Shown piece after piece: positions 34,582-43,473 of a stretch of DNA of 64,000 nucleotides (position 1 is its first letter; every line of letters starts with the position of its first letter). Position numbers and translations under genes: made by a program. The stretch comes from Burkholderiaceae bacterium. GTDB lineage: Bacteria; Pseudomonadota; Gammaproteobacteria; Burkholderiales; Burkholderiaceae_D. A model generated the notes under the pieces. That model saw only the letters and a program-made list of their open reading frames with translations, was not told the origin of the DNA and did no database searches. The DNA lies in the NCBI GenBank assembly GCA_019751755.1, contig JAIENA010000143.1, positions 1-64,000 on the forward strand, given 5' to 3'.

Positions 34582-35481
34582 TTACAGGAAAATAATCGCC
34601 GCTGCCAGGCCGATGATCAGGCCGAACTTGGTGACTTTATAGGCGGTCTTGTTCCACGCCTTGAAGCGGCGGCGGTACTGGCCCATGTAGAACGAAATCT
34701 TGAACAGCTTCGACACCAGGCCGGTCTGGTCGCCGGTTTCATTGGGTGAGCTGGCCGCCGTCATCAGGGTGCGCCCCAGGAAACGGTTGATGGCCTGCGC
34801 CCAGCCAAAGCGCATCGGCCGCTCGACGTCGCAGAACAAGATAATGCGATCACTCTCGCTGCCATTGATGGCCCAGTGGATATAGGTTTCATCGAACATC
34901 ACGCCCTGGCCGTCGCGCCAGCTGTGGCGCTCGCCGTCCACATCGATAAAGCAGCGGTCATCGTTCGGCGTCGCCAGGCCCAGGTGGTAGCGCAGCGAAC
35001 CGGCGAACGGGTCGCGGTGCGGGTTCAGCTTGCCGCCCGGCGGCAATTCCGCAAACATCGCGGCTTTAACGGACGGAATGCCTTTCAGCAGCGCATAGGT
35101 CTGCGGGCACAACTGCTCGGCCGAGGGGTGGCTGGCGTCATACCATTTCAAATAAAAGCGTTTCCAGCCATTTTTGAAGAAGGAATTAAAGCCGGCATCG
35201 TCATTCTGTTCGGCCGCCTTGATCTTTTGCAGCGCCCGCAGGGCTTCCGCTTCGGCCCGGATCACTTGCCAGTTGGCGGCCAGTGGTTCCAGTTCCTTGA
35301 ACTGGTCCAGCGACAGGTATGGCTTTGACGGCACGCGCGAAAACGTGTGCATGAACCAGTTGATCGGCGCCATGAACGACGAATGGTCAAACAACTGGCG
35401 CATAAACGGCAGGCGCACCTTGCCACGGAAGTGAATATGGAAAACAGACAGCAGGTAAATACCAACCAGCGCGAACTTCAT
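34582..35481 (-). CDS. lpxO: LpxO-like lipid A / aspartyl-asparaginyl beta-hydroxylase
   Basis: The protein has 299 residues from ATG 35481, which has GGAG seven bases upstream; an in-frame start at 35565 is less likely. A transmembrane segment at about 3-18 and another at the C-terminus (FGLIIGLAAAIIFL) flank an aspartyl/asparaginyl beta-hydroxylase domain. The Fe(II) ligands lie in LNPHRDPFAGSLRYHLGL and the later ETYIHWAINGSESDRIILF. This layout and length match LpxO, the Fe2+/2-oxoglutarate enzyme that adds a 2-hydroxyl to a lipid A acyl chain at the inner membrane. A different substrate cannot be excluded, as the broader family also acts on proteins. Confidence 0.8.
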   Translation of the reverse strand: MKFALVGIYLLSVFHIHFRGKVRLPFMRQLFDHSSFMAPINWFMHTFSRVPSKPYLSLDQFKELEPLAANWQVIRAEAEALRALQKIKAAEQNDDAGFNSFFKNGWKRFYLKWYDASHPSAEQLCPQTYALLKGIPSVKAAMFAELPPGGKLNPHRDPFAGSLRYHLGLATPNDDRCFIDVDGERHSWRDGQGVMFDETYIHWAINGSESDRIILFCDVERPMRFGWAQAINRFLGRTLMTAASSPNETGDQTGLVSKLFKISFYMGQYRRRFKAWNKTAYKVTKFGLIIGLAAAIIFL

Positions 35482-35568
35482 CAAGCGACTCCAGCATTTA
35501 AGCAATCGGCAATGATACCGCCAAATACGGCCCGGTGCTGGAATTTGGTCACCATAATGTTGCAATAA

Positions 35569-38500
35569 TTATATCGAAATCGGGTACCAGTATTCAACCC
35601 CCTGTGCGATCAGGGAAGCCACTGCCGCCTTGTTTTCCGCACCTTCGCTAAAGTTGACCAACACTTCCGCCGTCGTCGCCTGCTTGTTGTCGAGGATACC
35701 GGTCCAATATTGTGCTCCCGCCGGTTCAGGGCTTCTGTGCAACACATGCTGGTACAACATCTCGACCAGGTGCGCATTCGTTGGCGCATAACCCACCAGG
35801 TCAGCAAACTCCCGTGACATGACGAAACTGCGTGCCACATCCGTCAAACTGGCGCCACCATCCATCGCATTCAGCCAATACCCGATGCCGTAGGAGTCAG
35901 GCGTCCTGTCGAACGCAGCCCGATACAGACGGTAGATCTGGCCAGCAACGCCCTCCACATCCAGTGCCAACCCGCCATTTTCAAAGTTCAGACGTTCGAT
36001 CCCCACCAGCGTGTCGATGCCATCAATCCCGCGTGTATCAGTCACCACCAGACCATTCCCCTGCTGGCTGACCGAATAGGCGCTGCGCGCTCCTGAAAAT
36101 ACCGCCATATCCGTACCCGCGCCACCATCGAGCATGTCGTCGCCGGCGCCACCTTGCAACGCATCATTGCCATCGCCGCCGGACAAGCGGTCTGCACCGT
36201 TCAAGCCCAACAGCCTGTCATTGCCACCCGCCCCGCTCAGCACATCATCGAGCCCCCCGCCGACCAGCCGGTTATCAAACTGATCGCCGGCCAGCATAAC
36301 GGCATTGCTCTTGGCGTTCGGGTCGGCGCCTTCCACAAAATGATGAGCGGTCAGGCGGTCGGCCTGCACATTTTTCAGAATCAGCACCGTGTGCGCGGCA
36401 TTACCCGACTGGACCTGGCCCGACTTATCTGCTTGCAGCCAGGTATCCGCCCCCACTTGCACCAGCGCCATGTGCCCGCTCGCGAATGGATTGGCGGGTA
36501 TGTTCTGTGGCAACAGATTTTCGAAGACCCCCTTCAGTTCAATCTTGTCCGCAGCGCTATCGAAATCAGTCACCTGATATGCGATGGCGCCGGCGCCTGA
36601 CAACGTATAGGTATCGCGCCCGGCGCCGCCGGTTGCCACCACATCCAGCTTGAACGTGTTGGCAAAGTTTATGCTGAAAAGATCATCGCCATCACCGCCC
36701 AGCAGCGTCATCGTGCGGCCATTGGCCTTGACATCCATATTTCCGGCATACAGGTAGTCATTTCCAGCGCCACCATCGAGCAGCGTGTCGGCAGTCGCGC
36801 TGCCGCTCAGGCGATCGTCGCCATCGCCACCATACAGGCGGTTGTTGCCTTCTCCGCTGACAGACAATGTGTCGTTACCGGTGCCACCGCGCAGAATATT
36901 GTTGCCCTGGTATTCGGAGAGTATATCGTCACCATCACCGCCATCGAGTTCATCGTTCCCCTCGTTACCGCTCAGGTCATCATTACCACCGTCGCCAAAC
37001 AGCAGGTCGTCACCCTTGCCACCATACAGGAAGTCGTTATCGGCACCGCCATGAATCGTGTCATTGCCGGCCTTGCCCTGGATACTGTCGCTGCCATCGG
37101 CGCCGTTGATGATGTCATCAAGAAAGGTACCCGCCAGTTGCTCACTGCCGCCAGTGCCATTGATCACTATCCCCTGACTGGCGCCATCCGGCGAAATGCC
37201 GCCTGAGAAATTGGCTGCGGTCAGCTTGTCCGCTTGCAGTCCTTGCAGGCGCAACACATCCTGATGCTGTTTCGGACCGTTGCCATCCGCATCAAATTGT
37301 AGGACAGTATCGATGCCACGCTGCAGCAGGCGGAAAGCGCCCGATGCAAACGGATTGGGACCGTCATACCCACTGCCCAGCATTGGCCGCAAGTCGATCT
37401 TGTCGCCACCCGCACCGGCAACGAAATCGGTGACCAGGACACTGGCCGATGGATTATTGACTTCGACCGTATCCGAACCACCGTCGAGCGTCAGGCGCAC
37501 CTGGGTAGCACGCGCCGGGTCGGCCAGTACCCGCACCACATCGTCACCATCGCCAGCGGAAACGGTGACGACATTGTCATTGGCGCCGCCATAAAAGGCG
37601 GCGGAGATCAAGATGGTGTCGTCACCCGCGCCAGCCAATACCGTATCGTTGCCGGCACCGGCCATGATGGCGTCATTGCCTGCGCCCCCGGACAGTTGAT
37701 TGCGGCCGGTGCTGGTGGAGTCGAGGTTATCGTCACCATCACCACCGTCGAGCACATTGTCGCCCTCCCGGTCAGTCAACCGGTCATTGCCGGCGCCGCC
37801 GTCCAGGCGGTCATTGCCAGCATCGCCCAGCAGGGAGTCGTTGCCGTCCCCGCCGAACAACTCGTCATTGCCTTCCTCGCCAACCAGGCTATCATTCCCC
37901 GCGCCACCCAATAACTTGTCATTGCCCGGACGCCCGTTGATGATGTCATTGCCGCTGGCGCCATCGATGACGTCATCGACCAGTCCGCCCGTCAAAGTAT
38001 CGTTGCCCGCGCCGCCCGTCAGTACCAATCCGGATTCGCTGCCGGCAGGATCGATTCCTTGCGTGAAGTTGGCCGCCACCAGGCTGGCCGGTGCAACGCC
38101 CTTCAACGTGGCCATGGTGCGAAAACCATAGGCGCTGCCCGCTGCGCCATCCATATCGTATTGCAGTACCGTATCGCCACCACTGGCTTGCAAACGCAGG
38201 TATCCCGCCTTGCCGAAAGGGTTACCCGCAGCAGGATTCATGTAGCTGCTGGGCATCAAGCTGATCACATCCAGAATATCGCCCCCGGCGCCCGCGCTGA
38301 AATCCTCGACTGTAAGCGTCAACGTACTCGATGCGCCCAGGAGACGATAGGTGTCGCTTCCCTGCCCGCCTGACACCACCACGTGGGTTGCCGTACGACC
38401 GGAGCGGAACTCCACCACATCATTGCCATCGCCACCCGACAAGGTGATCTCGACCGCCCGTTCGCCGTCGTTGCCAGTGATGCTGATGCTGTCGTTGCCT

Positions 38501-41085
38501 GCGCCACCGAAGAGCGTGTCGTTGCCTGCACCGGCATAGAAGATGTCATCGCCAGCGCCGCCATCGAGGCGGCTGGCGCCAGTACTGGTGCTGCTGAGCG
38601 TGTCATCGCCGGCGCCGCCGGACAACACATTGTTGCCGGCATCATCGCTCAGGTAATCGTTCTCTTCTCCGCCATCGAGACTGTCATTGCCCGCCCCGCC
38701 ATTGAGCTGATCAAGGCCCGCGCCCCCCAACAAGGTGTCATTGCCCGTGCCGCCGTTCAATATATCGGACCCGGCGCCGCCTTCGATCCTGTCGTCGCCA
38801 ACGCCACCGGACAAGGTGTCGGCATCGGCGCCACCATCGATCATGTCGGCGCCGCCGCCGCCGTCGATGCTGTCCCGGCCAGCGCCGCCCATGATGGTAT
38901 CGTTCAATGCCGTTCCGGTCAGTGCATCGTCGCCAGCAGTCCCGGTGATCACATTGCCGGTACTGCCGCCGGCCGGATTGAGATTGCCAGTGAAGGCGGC
39001 AGCGGACAGCGTTGATAATTGCACGCCTTTCAGCACCAGCAATTCCGCCATGCCGGCATTGGTACCGCCAACGCCATCGGCGTCGTAAGAAATCACCGTG
39101 TCGCCGCCCCGTTGCACGGCACGCAGGTAGCCGCTGGCGCCAAATGGATTGCCGCCGGTATCGGCGGGCAGTATCGGGCTCAGGTCAATCCGGTCGCCCT
39201 CCTCCGCGTTGAAATCGGCGATGGTCCAGCCATTGCCTGTCGTACCGCGACTGAATACAAACCGGTCAGCGCCAGCGCCGCCGCGCGCCGTGACCGTAAC
39301 AGCGGCATTCGTATCGATTTCCGCTTCGATAATGTCGTTGCCCTCTCCGCCATCGACCTGTACCGCATGCGCAGCCAGGTCCCATCCGGAATGGATGGTC
39401 AAGTGGTCACTGCCCGCACCGCCAGTCACTGCGTCGTTGCCATAGCCGGCCGTTATCTGATCATTACCATCGCCGCCATCAAACACACTGCTGCCCTCGG
39501 TCAGCGCAACCATGCGGTCATCGCCCGCGCCACCGCGCAACGTATTGCTGCCGCCCAAGTCATTGAGCTCATCATTCCCGGCGCCGCCGTCCAATGTATC
39601 GTTACCGGCACCACCATCGAGCCGGTCATTGCTGTCGCCGCCCAGCAGTGTGTCATCGCCGTCGCCGCCCCACAGCTGGTCCGCGCCATCGCCGCCATCG
39701 AGCAAGTCGTTGCCAGCATTCCCAGACAAGGTATCGGCGCCAGCCAGCCCGTATACCTTGTCATCCATGGCATTGCCACGCAGCGTATCGTCACCGCCGG
39801 TACCAGTCAAAACCTGCCCCTGCGATGAGCCATGCGGGTCGATTCCGCCGACAAAGTTGGCGGCGCTCAGTTGTGACGGAGCGATGCCCTGTAAGCGCAC
39901 CATGGTGTAATAGTCGGTTTGCGACCCCGGCACCAGTCTTTGCAGCAAGGTATCTGCGCCGTCCTGGTACAGGCGCAAGTAGCCGCCCGCCTTGAACGGA
40001 TTCGACGCCCCCATCCAATTCATTACTTGCTCCAGGTCGATCAAGTCACCGCCGCTGCCAGGCATAAAATCGGTGATCCGGTAGTCGTATGTTGTGGCAG
40101 CGATGCCGGTGTTCAGCAAATACCTGTCACTCCCCTGTCCTCCGCTGGCGGTCACGCGGCTGGCGCCTTCCCCCTGGAACCGGATCTCGACGCTGTCATT
40201 GCCGGCGCCGCCCAGTACCGTTGCGCTGGAATTGTAGAAACTGCTGACAATGAGCAAAATGCGGTCATCGCCATTTCCGCCATCCACGTTGTCTTTGCCG
40301 CTGCCGCGAAAAAAATCGTTGCCGTCGCCGCCATCGAGCACGCTGCCATCGCCCACCAGCGATTCAAAGGAGTCGTCACCACCACCACCACGCAGCTGAT
40401 TGTGGCCATTGCTGTCTTCCAGACGGTCATCACCATCCCCGCCGTCGAGTAGGTCATCGCCGTTGCCGCCATACAAACTATCCTTGCCTTCATCCCCATA
40501 CAGGCTGTCATTGCCAGCGTCGCCCCAGAGGACATCGTCGCCGCCATTGCCATGCATCGTGTCGTTGCCATCGCCGCCTTTGATGCGATCGCCCGCGCCA
40601 TTGCTTTCATTGCCGCCGTTCAGCACATCATTACCGGCATAGCCATTGAGCTCATCCTCTCCATCGCCCCCGTCAAGCCTGTCATCAGCGCGGCCGCCGG
40701 TCAGCGTATCGCGCCCTGGCGTGCCGACCGCCGTGACCGGTGCGGGATTCAACTCGGTGTTGAAATGCTGGTTTGCGCCGTATGACAGCGTATTTCCCGC
40801 GCTGTCTTTGACCAGGGTGGCAGGAAATGACAGATGATAACTGGCGCCATAAGCCAGGTCCGCAGGCAAGTCCAGAGTGACCGTGTCGCCGCTGATCGTA
40901 ATGCGGCTACTATTGGCGATATTCTCTTGCGCAATAGTCTGGCCGCTGCTGTCCTTGATCGTGATATTACCGCTGCCAGCCAGGACGGCCGTACTGAAGG
41001 TCAGTACCACATTGGCGCTGACGCCGAATTCGGTATCACTGTAGGTGGGAGAGGTACGAACCAGAGTGAGCGAAGTGGCAGCCAT
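35569..41085 (-). CDS. RTX calcium-binding surface protein with five super-repeats and C-terminal DUF4214
   Basis: The protein has 1838 residues. Residues 1-112 form a SbsA/Big_5-type Ig-like domain (FGVSANVVLTFSTAV). Then five units of about 280-300 residues each follow. Each has several GGxGxDxL nonapeptide rows (calcium beta-rolls), a 'VxDFxxGxGGDxIDL' line, NPFxxxGYLRLxQxGxDTVLQ, and 'LxAANFxGGIDPxGS'. The DF lines fall near residues 343, 624, 927, 1218 and 1505. A last block of nonapeptides precedes a DUF4214 domain (about 1717-1830; LYRAAFDRTPDSYGIGYW). The protein has no signal peptide, which fits type I secretion. The ribosome site is weak, and AT-rich DNA precedes the ATG. It is probably a calcium-stabilised adhesin or matrix protein. 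Confidence 0.88.
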   Translation of the reverse strand: MAATSLTLVRTSPTYSDTEFGVSANVVLTFSTAVLAGSGNITIKDSSGQTIAQENIANSSRITISGDTVTLDLPADLAYGASYHLSFPATLVKDSAGNTLSYGANQHFNTELNPAPVTAVGTPGRDTLTGGRADDRLDGGDGEDELNGYAGNDVLNGGNESNGAGDRIKGGDGNDTMHGNGGDDVLWGDAGNDSLYGDEGKDSLYGGNGDDLLDGGDGDDRLEDSNGHNQLRGGGGDDSFESLVGDGSVLDGGDGNDFFRGSGKDNVDGGNGDDRILLIVSSFYNSSATVLGGAGNDSVEIRFQGEGASRVTASGGQGSDRYLLNTGIAATTYDYRITDFMPGSGGDLIDLEQVMNWMGASNPFKAGGYLRLYQDGADTLLQRLVPGSQTDYYTMVRLQGIAPSQLSAANFVGGIDPHGSSQGQVLTGTGGDDTLRGNAMDDKVYGLAGADTLSGNAGNDLLDGGDGADQLWGGDGDDTLLGGDSNDRLDGGAGNDTLDGGAGNDELNDLGGSNTLRGGAGDDRMVALTEGSSVFDGGDGNDQITAGYGNDAVTGGAGSDHLTIHSGWDLAAHAVQVDGGEGNDIIEAEIDTNAAVTVTARGGAGADRFVFSRGTTGNGWTIADFNAEEGDRIDLSPILPADTGGNPFGASGYLRAVQRGGDTVISYDADGVGGTNAGMAELLVLKGVQLSTLSAAAFTGNLNPAGGSTGNVITGTAGDDALTGTALNDTIMGGAGRDSIDGGGGADMIDGGADADTLSGGVGDDRIEGGAGSDILNGGTGNDTLLGGAGLDQLNGGAGNDSLDGGEENDYLSDDAGNNVLSGGAGDDTLSSTSTGASRLDGGAGDDIFYAGAGNDTLFGGAGNDSISITGNDGERAVEITLSGGDGNDVVEFRSGRTATHVVVSGGQGSDTYRLLGASSTLTLTVEDFSAGAGGDILDVISLMPSSYMNPAAGNPFGKAGYLRLQASGGDTVLQYDMDGAAGSAYGFRTMATLKGVAPASLVAANFTQGIDPAGSESGLVLTGGAGNDTLTGGLVDDVIDGASGNDIINGRPGNDKLLGGAGNDSLVGEEGNDELFGGDGNDSLLGDAGNDRLDGGAGNDRLTDREGDNVLDGGDGDDNLDSTSTGRNQLSGGAGNDAIMAGAGNDTVLAGAGDDTILISAAFYGGANDNVVTVSAGDGDDVVRVLADPARATQVRLTLDGGSDTVEVNNPSASVLVTDFVAGAGGDKIDLRPMLGSGYDGPNPFASGAFRLLQRGIDTVLQFDADGNGPKQHQDVLRLQGLQADKLTAANFSGGISPDGASQGIVINGTGGSEQLAGTFLDDIINGADGSDSIQGKAGNDTIHGGADNDFLYGGKGDDLLFGDGGNDDLSGNEGNDELDGGDGDDILSEYQGNNILRGGTGNDTLSVSGEGNNRLYGGDGDDRLSGSATADTLLDGGAGNDYLYAGNMDVKANGRTMTLLGGDGDDLFSINFANTFKLDVVATGGAGRDTYTLSGAGAIAYQVTDFDSAADKIELKGVFENLLPQNIPANPFASGHMALVQVGADTWLQADKSGQVQSGNAAHTVLILKNVQADRLTAHHFVEGADPNAKSNAVMLAGDQFDNRLVGGGLDDVLSGAGGNDRLLGLNGADRLSGGDGNDALQGGAGDDMLDGGAGTDMAVFSGARSAYSVSQQGNGLVVTDTRGIDGIDTLVGIERLNFENGGLALDVEGVAGQIYRLYRAAFDRTPDSYGIGYWLNAMDGGASLTDVARSFVMSREFADLVGYAPTNAHLVEMLYQHVLHRSPEPAGAQYWTGILDNKQATTAEVLVNFSEGAENKAAVASLIAQGVEYWYPISI

Positions 41086-41203
41086 GACAATATTTGTATA
41101 GTAAAAAAGATATATTATCTCACAACCTTCTTTGCCTTTTAGTACGTCACCACAGAGTCATATTTCCTCCGTATAGTGCGGCAACGCACTGCAGGGAGCC
41201 CAT

Positions 41204-42121
41204 ATGAACTTAAATGAACAACAACTGCTGGGACGCATCCAAGACGACCTGGCCGACAGTTTCGACGAAGAGCTGGAACTGGAACTGGAAGACCGTGACA
41301 TCGATCCCGTGACCCTGAGGCCGGTGACCGACCATAGTGATACTGCACGCGCCGGGCGCCGCGAATACTTCCGCGAACTGTTCCGCCTGCAGGCCGAACT
41401 GGTGCGCCTGCAAGACTGGGTGGTCCACACGGGCCACAAGATGGTGGTGATCTTCGAAGGGCGCGATGCGGCCGGCAAAGGCGGCGTCATCAAGCGCATC
41501 ACGCAGCGCCTCAATCCGCGCGTGTGCCGCGTGGCGGCGCTGCCGGCGCCGAACGACCGCGAACGCACGCAATGGTATTTCCAGCGCTATGTCTCGCACT
41601 TGCCAGCCGCCGGTGAAATCGTGCTGTTCGACCGCAGCTGGTATAACCGCGCCGGGGTCGAGCGCGTGATGAATTTCTGCACCGATGAACAGTACGAGGA
41701 ATTCTTCAACACGGTGCCGGAATTTGAAAAGATGCTGGCGCGCTCGGGTATCCAGATCGTCAAATACTGGTTCTCGATCTCGGACGAAGAACAGCATGCG
41801 CGCTTCCTCAGCCGTATTTACGATCCGCTGAAGCAGTGGAAACTGAGCCCGATGGACCTGGAATCACGCCGCCGCTGGGAAGAATATACCAAGGCCAAGG
41901 AAGCCATGCTGGAGCGGACCCACATCCCGGAAGCGCCATGGTGGGTGATCCCGGCCGTGGACAAGAAAAAAGCCCGCCTCAATTGCATCGACCACCTGCT
42001 GCGGCAAGTGCCGTACACGGACGTGCCGCAACCAGTGATCCAGTTGCCGGAACGCGAGTATCACGAGGATTACGAACGCCTCCCGGTTCCGGCCGAGATG
42101 TTCGTGCCAGAGCGCTACTAA
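41204..42121 (+). CDS. ppk2: Polyphosphate kinase 2
   Basis: The 305-residue protein has the PPK2 fold: Walker A in VVIFEGRDAAGKGGVIKRI, the lid-type NDRERTQWYFQRYVSHLP, and VLFDRSWYNRAGVERVMNFC with Walker B Asp and lid Arg. Its length and single domain match the one-domain PPK2 group that makes nucleoside di- or triphosphates from polyphosphate. An acidic N-terminus (DEELELELEDRDIDP) precedes the core. GGGAG lies before the ATG. It is divergent from the RTX gene; the 118-base AT-rich gap holds both promoters. Confidence 0.93.
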   Translation: MNLNEQQLLGRIQDDLADSFDEELELELEDRDIDPVTLRPVTDHSDTARAGRREYFRELFRLQAELVRLQDWVVHTGHKMVVIFEGRDAAGKGGVIKRITQRLNPRVCRVAALPAPNDRERTQWYFQRYVSHLPAAGEIVLFDRSWYNRAGVERVMNFCTDEQYEEFFNTVPEFEKMLARSGIQIVKYWFSISDEEQHARFLSRIYDPLKQWKLSPMDLESRRRWEEYTKAKEAMLERTHIPEAPWWVIPAVDKKKARLNCIDHLLRQVPYTDVPQPVIQLPEREYHEDYERLPVPAEMFVPERY

Positions 42122-42140
42122 GCCGCATGCGGTGCCGGCA

Positions 42141-42245
42141 TCACCACGGCACCAGCATCAGCAGCACGGCCAGGATCAACAAGACAATCAGCACACTGGC
42201 AAGGTGACGGCCGCGACGCGGCTGCAGGCCTCCGGGAAGTCGCAT
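42141..42245 (-). CDS. Very small single-pass membrane protein (34 residues)
   Basis: An ATG at 42245 has GGAGACGACT directly before it and encodes 34 residues. The N-terminus is basic (MRLPGGLQPRRGRHLA), followed by one hydrophobic segment (SVLIVLLILAVLLMLVPW) that runs to the stop. The basic start and helix of about 18 residues suit a membrane protein with its N-terminus inside. No family is recognised. It is convergent with ppk2, ending 20 bases from it. Support comes from the ribosome site and the composition only. Confidence 0.5.
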   Translation of the reverse strand: MRLPGGLQPRRGRHLASVLIVLLILAVLLMLVPW

Positions 42246-42489
42246 AGTCGTCTCCATCGTTGGGATTGATGGGGCCAGTGTAGGCGCGCTTCATGCTGCT
42301 GTATGTTCTTTGGCGCACACAAGTCATGTATGCCAATCAGGCACGCCATGACGATGATGATTGCGCTCGCCGGCTGGCGCCACCGCTTGATGGTCGTATC
42401 GCATCACGCGCGCCAGCTTCCAGCCTTTATCCTGTTTCAGCCATCAGGCGGAAAAGCGCGCCAGGAAGGATGGAAGGATTGCTGAAGAA

Positions 42490-42909
42490 TCAGGTGCGCT
42501 CAGGGATTTTGCGCGGACGCCCGCCCAGCTTGCCGTTACGGCGGGCTGCAGCAACCTTTGCTTCACTGGTGGCCATGCCACCAGTTTTGCCCATCTGCGC
42601 GGCCATCCAGCGCCTGGAACCAAGGAAGCCATCCAGCAAGGCAGGTAGATAAATATCGGCATCGAGATGGGGGAAATGGACACCCAACCCGGATGGACTG
42701 ATTTCCGCATCCACCAAGTCAGCAGGACGCGCATGTTGCAAGCCCTGCACATCACGCGGCGCAAAGACCAACTGCAAGCCCGACGCCAGTGTGATCATAA
42801 CGCGGGAAATCCGCCGGTCGTAGCGCACCTCTACCGCAGGAGGAAAGGCCTGCCGTTTGACGGCGCCCCGACGGTTCGCCGCTTCAAATTCTTCGTCAGT
42901 AATAGCCAT
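42490..42909 (-). CDS. DUF2442-domain protein
   Basis: The 139-residue protein has a central DUF2442 region (about 25-100; VEVRYDRRISRVMITLASGLQLVF...RPADLVDAEISPSGLGVHFPHLDADIYLPALL). Its tail is the usual AAARRNGKLGGRPRK, basic and likely to contact DNA. DUF2442 genes are widely paired with DUF4160 genes, and such pairs are often suspected to be toxin-antitoxin-like; that function is not proven. Here the start overlaps the end of the DUF4160 gene by 14 bases, so the two are translated as a unit with DUF4160 first. Confidence 0.85.
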   Translation of the reverse strand: MAITDEEFEAANRRGAVKRQAFPPAVEVRYDRRISRVMITLASGLQLVFAPRDVQGLQHARPADLVDAEISPSGLGVHFPHLDADIYLPALLDGFLGSRRWMAAQMGKTGGMATSEAKVAAARRNGKLGGRPRKIPERT

Positions 42910-43144
42910 GGATGACTTTCCATTTCAGGCATAGAGCAGCTAGTTCAGTCCGCAAAGCACTGGAGATACGGTTCAAGTCTTTGCGTGAAAAACCATGATT
43001 CTCCCGCAACTCGACCGGTCCATCAGGGCAAGCAAGATTGAAAACAGCCTCTGCGCCATTACCTTGCACATGGACATGAGCAGGGCGATGGTCGTTAGGG
43101 TAGATGACGGCGCGCAAACCAAACATTTGCAGAACTGTAGGCAT
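42896..43144 (-). CDS. DUF4160-domain protein
   Basis: The 82-residue protein covers the whole DUF4160 family: MFGLRAVIYPNDHRPAHVHVQ with its conserved HxPxHxHV cluster, then NHGFSRKDLNRI. The His cluster could bind metal or act in catalysis, but no activity is established. The ATG at 43144 has no ribosome site; the leader holds a 22-base palindrome (43152-43173) that ends eight bases before it. Short first gene, overlapped partner with a basic tail and palindromic leader together are typical of an autoregulated two-gene module. Confidence 0.85.
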   Translation of the reverse strand: MPTVLQMFGLRAVIYPNDHRPAHVHVQGNGAEAVFNLACPDGPVELRENHGFSRKDLNRISSALRTELAALCLKWKVIHGYY

Positions 43145-43151
43145 GGTAGCG

Positions 43152-43201
43152 TAAACCTAAACGTTTGGGTTTATCGGATGTACAAACACGTGCATGTTTG
43201 T
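43152..43201. promoter_or_regulatory. Two palindromes upstream of the DUF4160-DUF2442 pair
   Basis: The first, 43152-43173, is symmetric over 22 bases with one T-G mismatch (TAAACCTAAAC and its partner). The second, 43182-43201, has arms ACAAACA and TGTTTGT around a six-base centre. Their centres are 29 bases apart. They suit an operator for an autorepressor made by the downstream pair; this is inference. Confidence 0.45.
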
Positions 43202-43250
43202 TTGACCGGCCAAACGGCGCTTAGTTCACGCCAAGAGTAAAGCGCAGATG

Positions 43251-43284
43251 TAAAAAGGGACTTAGAAAAACATCCTAAGTCCCT
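43251..43284 (-). terminator. Rho-independent terminator after the tRNA gene
   Basis: A perfect 10-bp stem (AGGGACTTAG at 43256-43265 with CTAAGTCCCT at 43275-43284) and a nine-base loop are followed on the minus strand by UUUUU. It lies 16 bases past the tRNA 3' end and probably ends the rpoD-tRNA transcript. Confidence 0.9.
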
Positions 43285-43300
43285 GATTATAATAAGAATT

Positions 43301-43379
43301 TGGTAGGCCCTCGCGGAGTCGAACCGCGCACCAAAGGATTATGAGTCCTCTGCTCTAACCAAGCATGAGCTAAGGGCCC
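43301..43379 (-). tRNA. tRNA with CAU anticodon (Ile2 or elongator Met)
   Basis: A full cloverleaf is encoded with CCA: acceptor GGGCCCT/AGGGCCT (G1-U72 wobble), D stem GCTC/GAGC, anticodon stem GAGGA/TCCTT with loop CTCATAA, and T stem CGCGG/CCGCG with loop TTCGACT. The anticodon is CAU. The C4-G69 and C5-G68 pairs are those I recall as positive signals for lysidine addition by TilS, so tRNA-Ile2 is more likely than Met. The D loop has 11 bases and starts AUGC, and position 48 is G, both unusual. Confidence 0.88.
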
Positions 43380-43473
43380 TGAGGGGTACTGCATCAGGCA
43401 ACGGCAAACACCGCTCCAGATCCTAAAATTACGGACACAGGAGCATAGGTGCAACACCGCAGCCCGTCAAGCC

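Noticed and set aside
35569-41085. Repeated DNA in the RTX gene as a possible CRISPR or satellite
   Set aside because: The repeats are in frame, vary in sequence and encode GGxGxDxL nonapeptides; there are no constant repeats with unique spacers.
42293-42652. Plus-strand 119-codon frame between ppk2 and the DUF2442 gene
   Set aside because: It runs antisense into the DUF2442 gene, has no ribosome site and no recognisable sequence.
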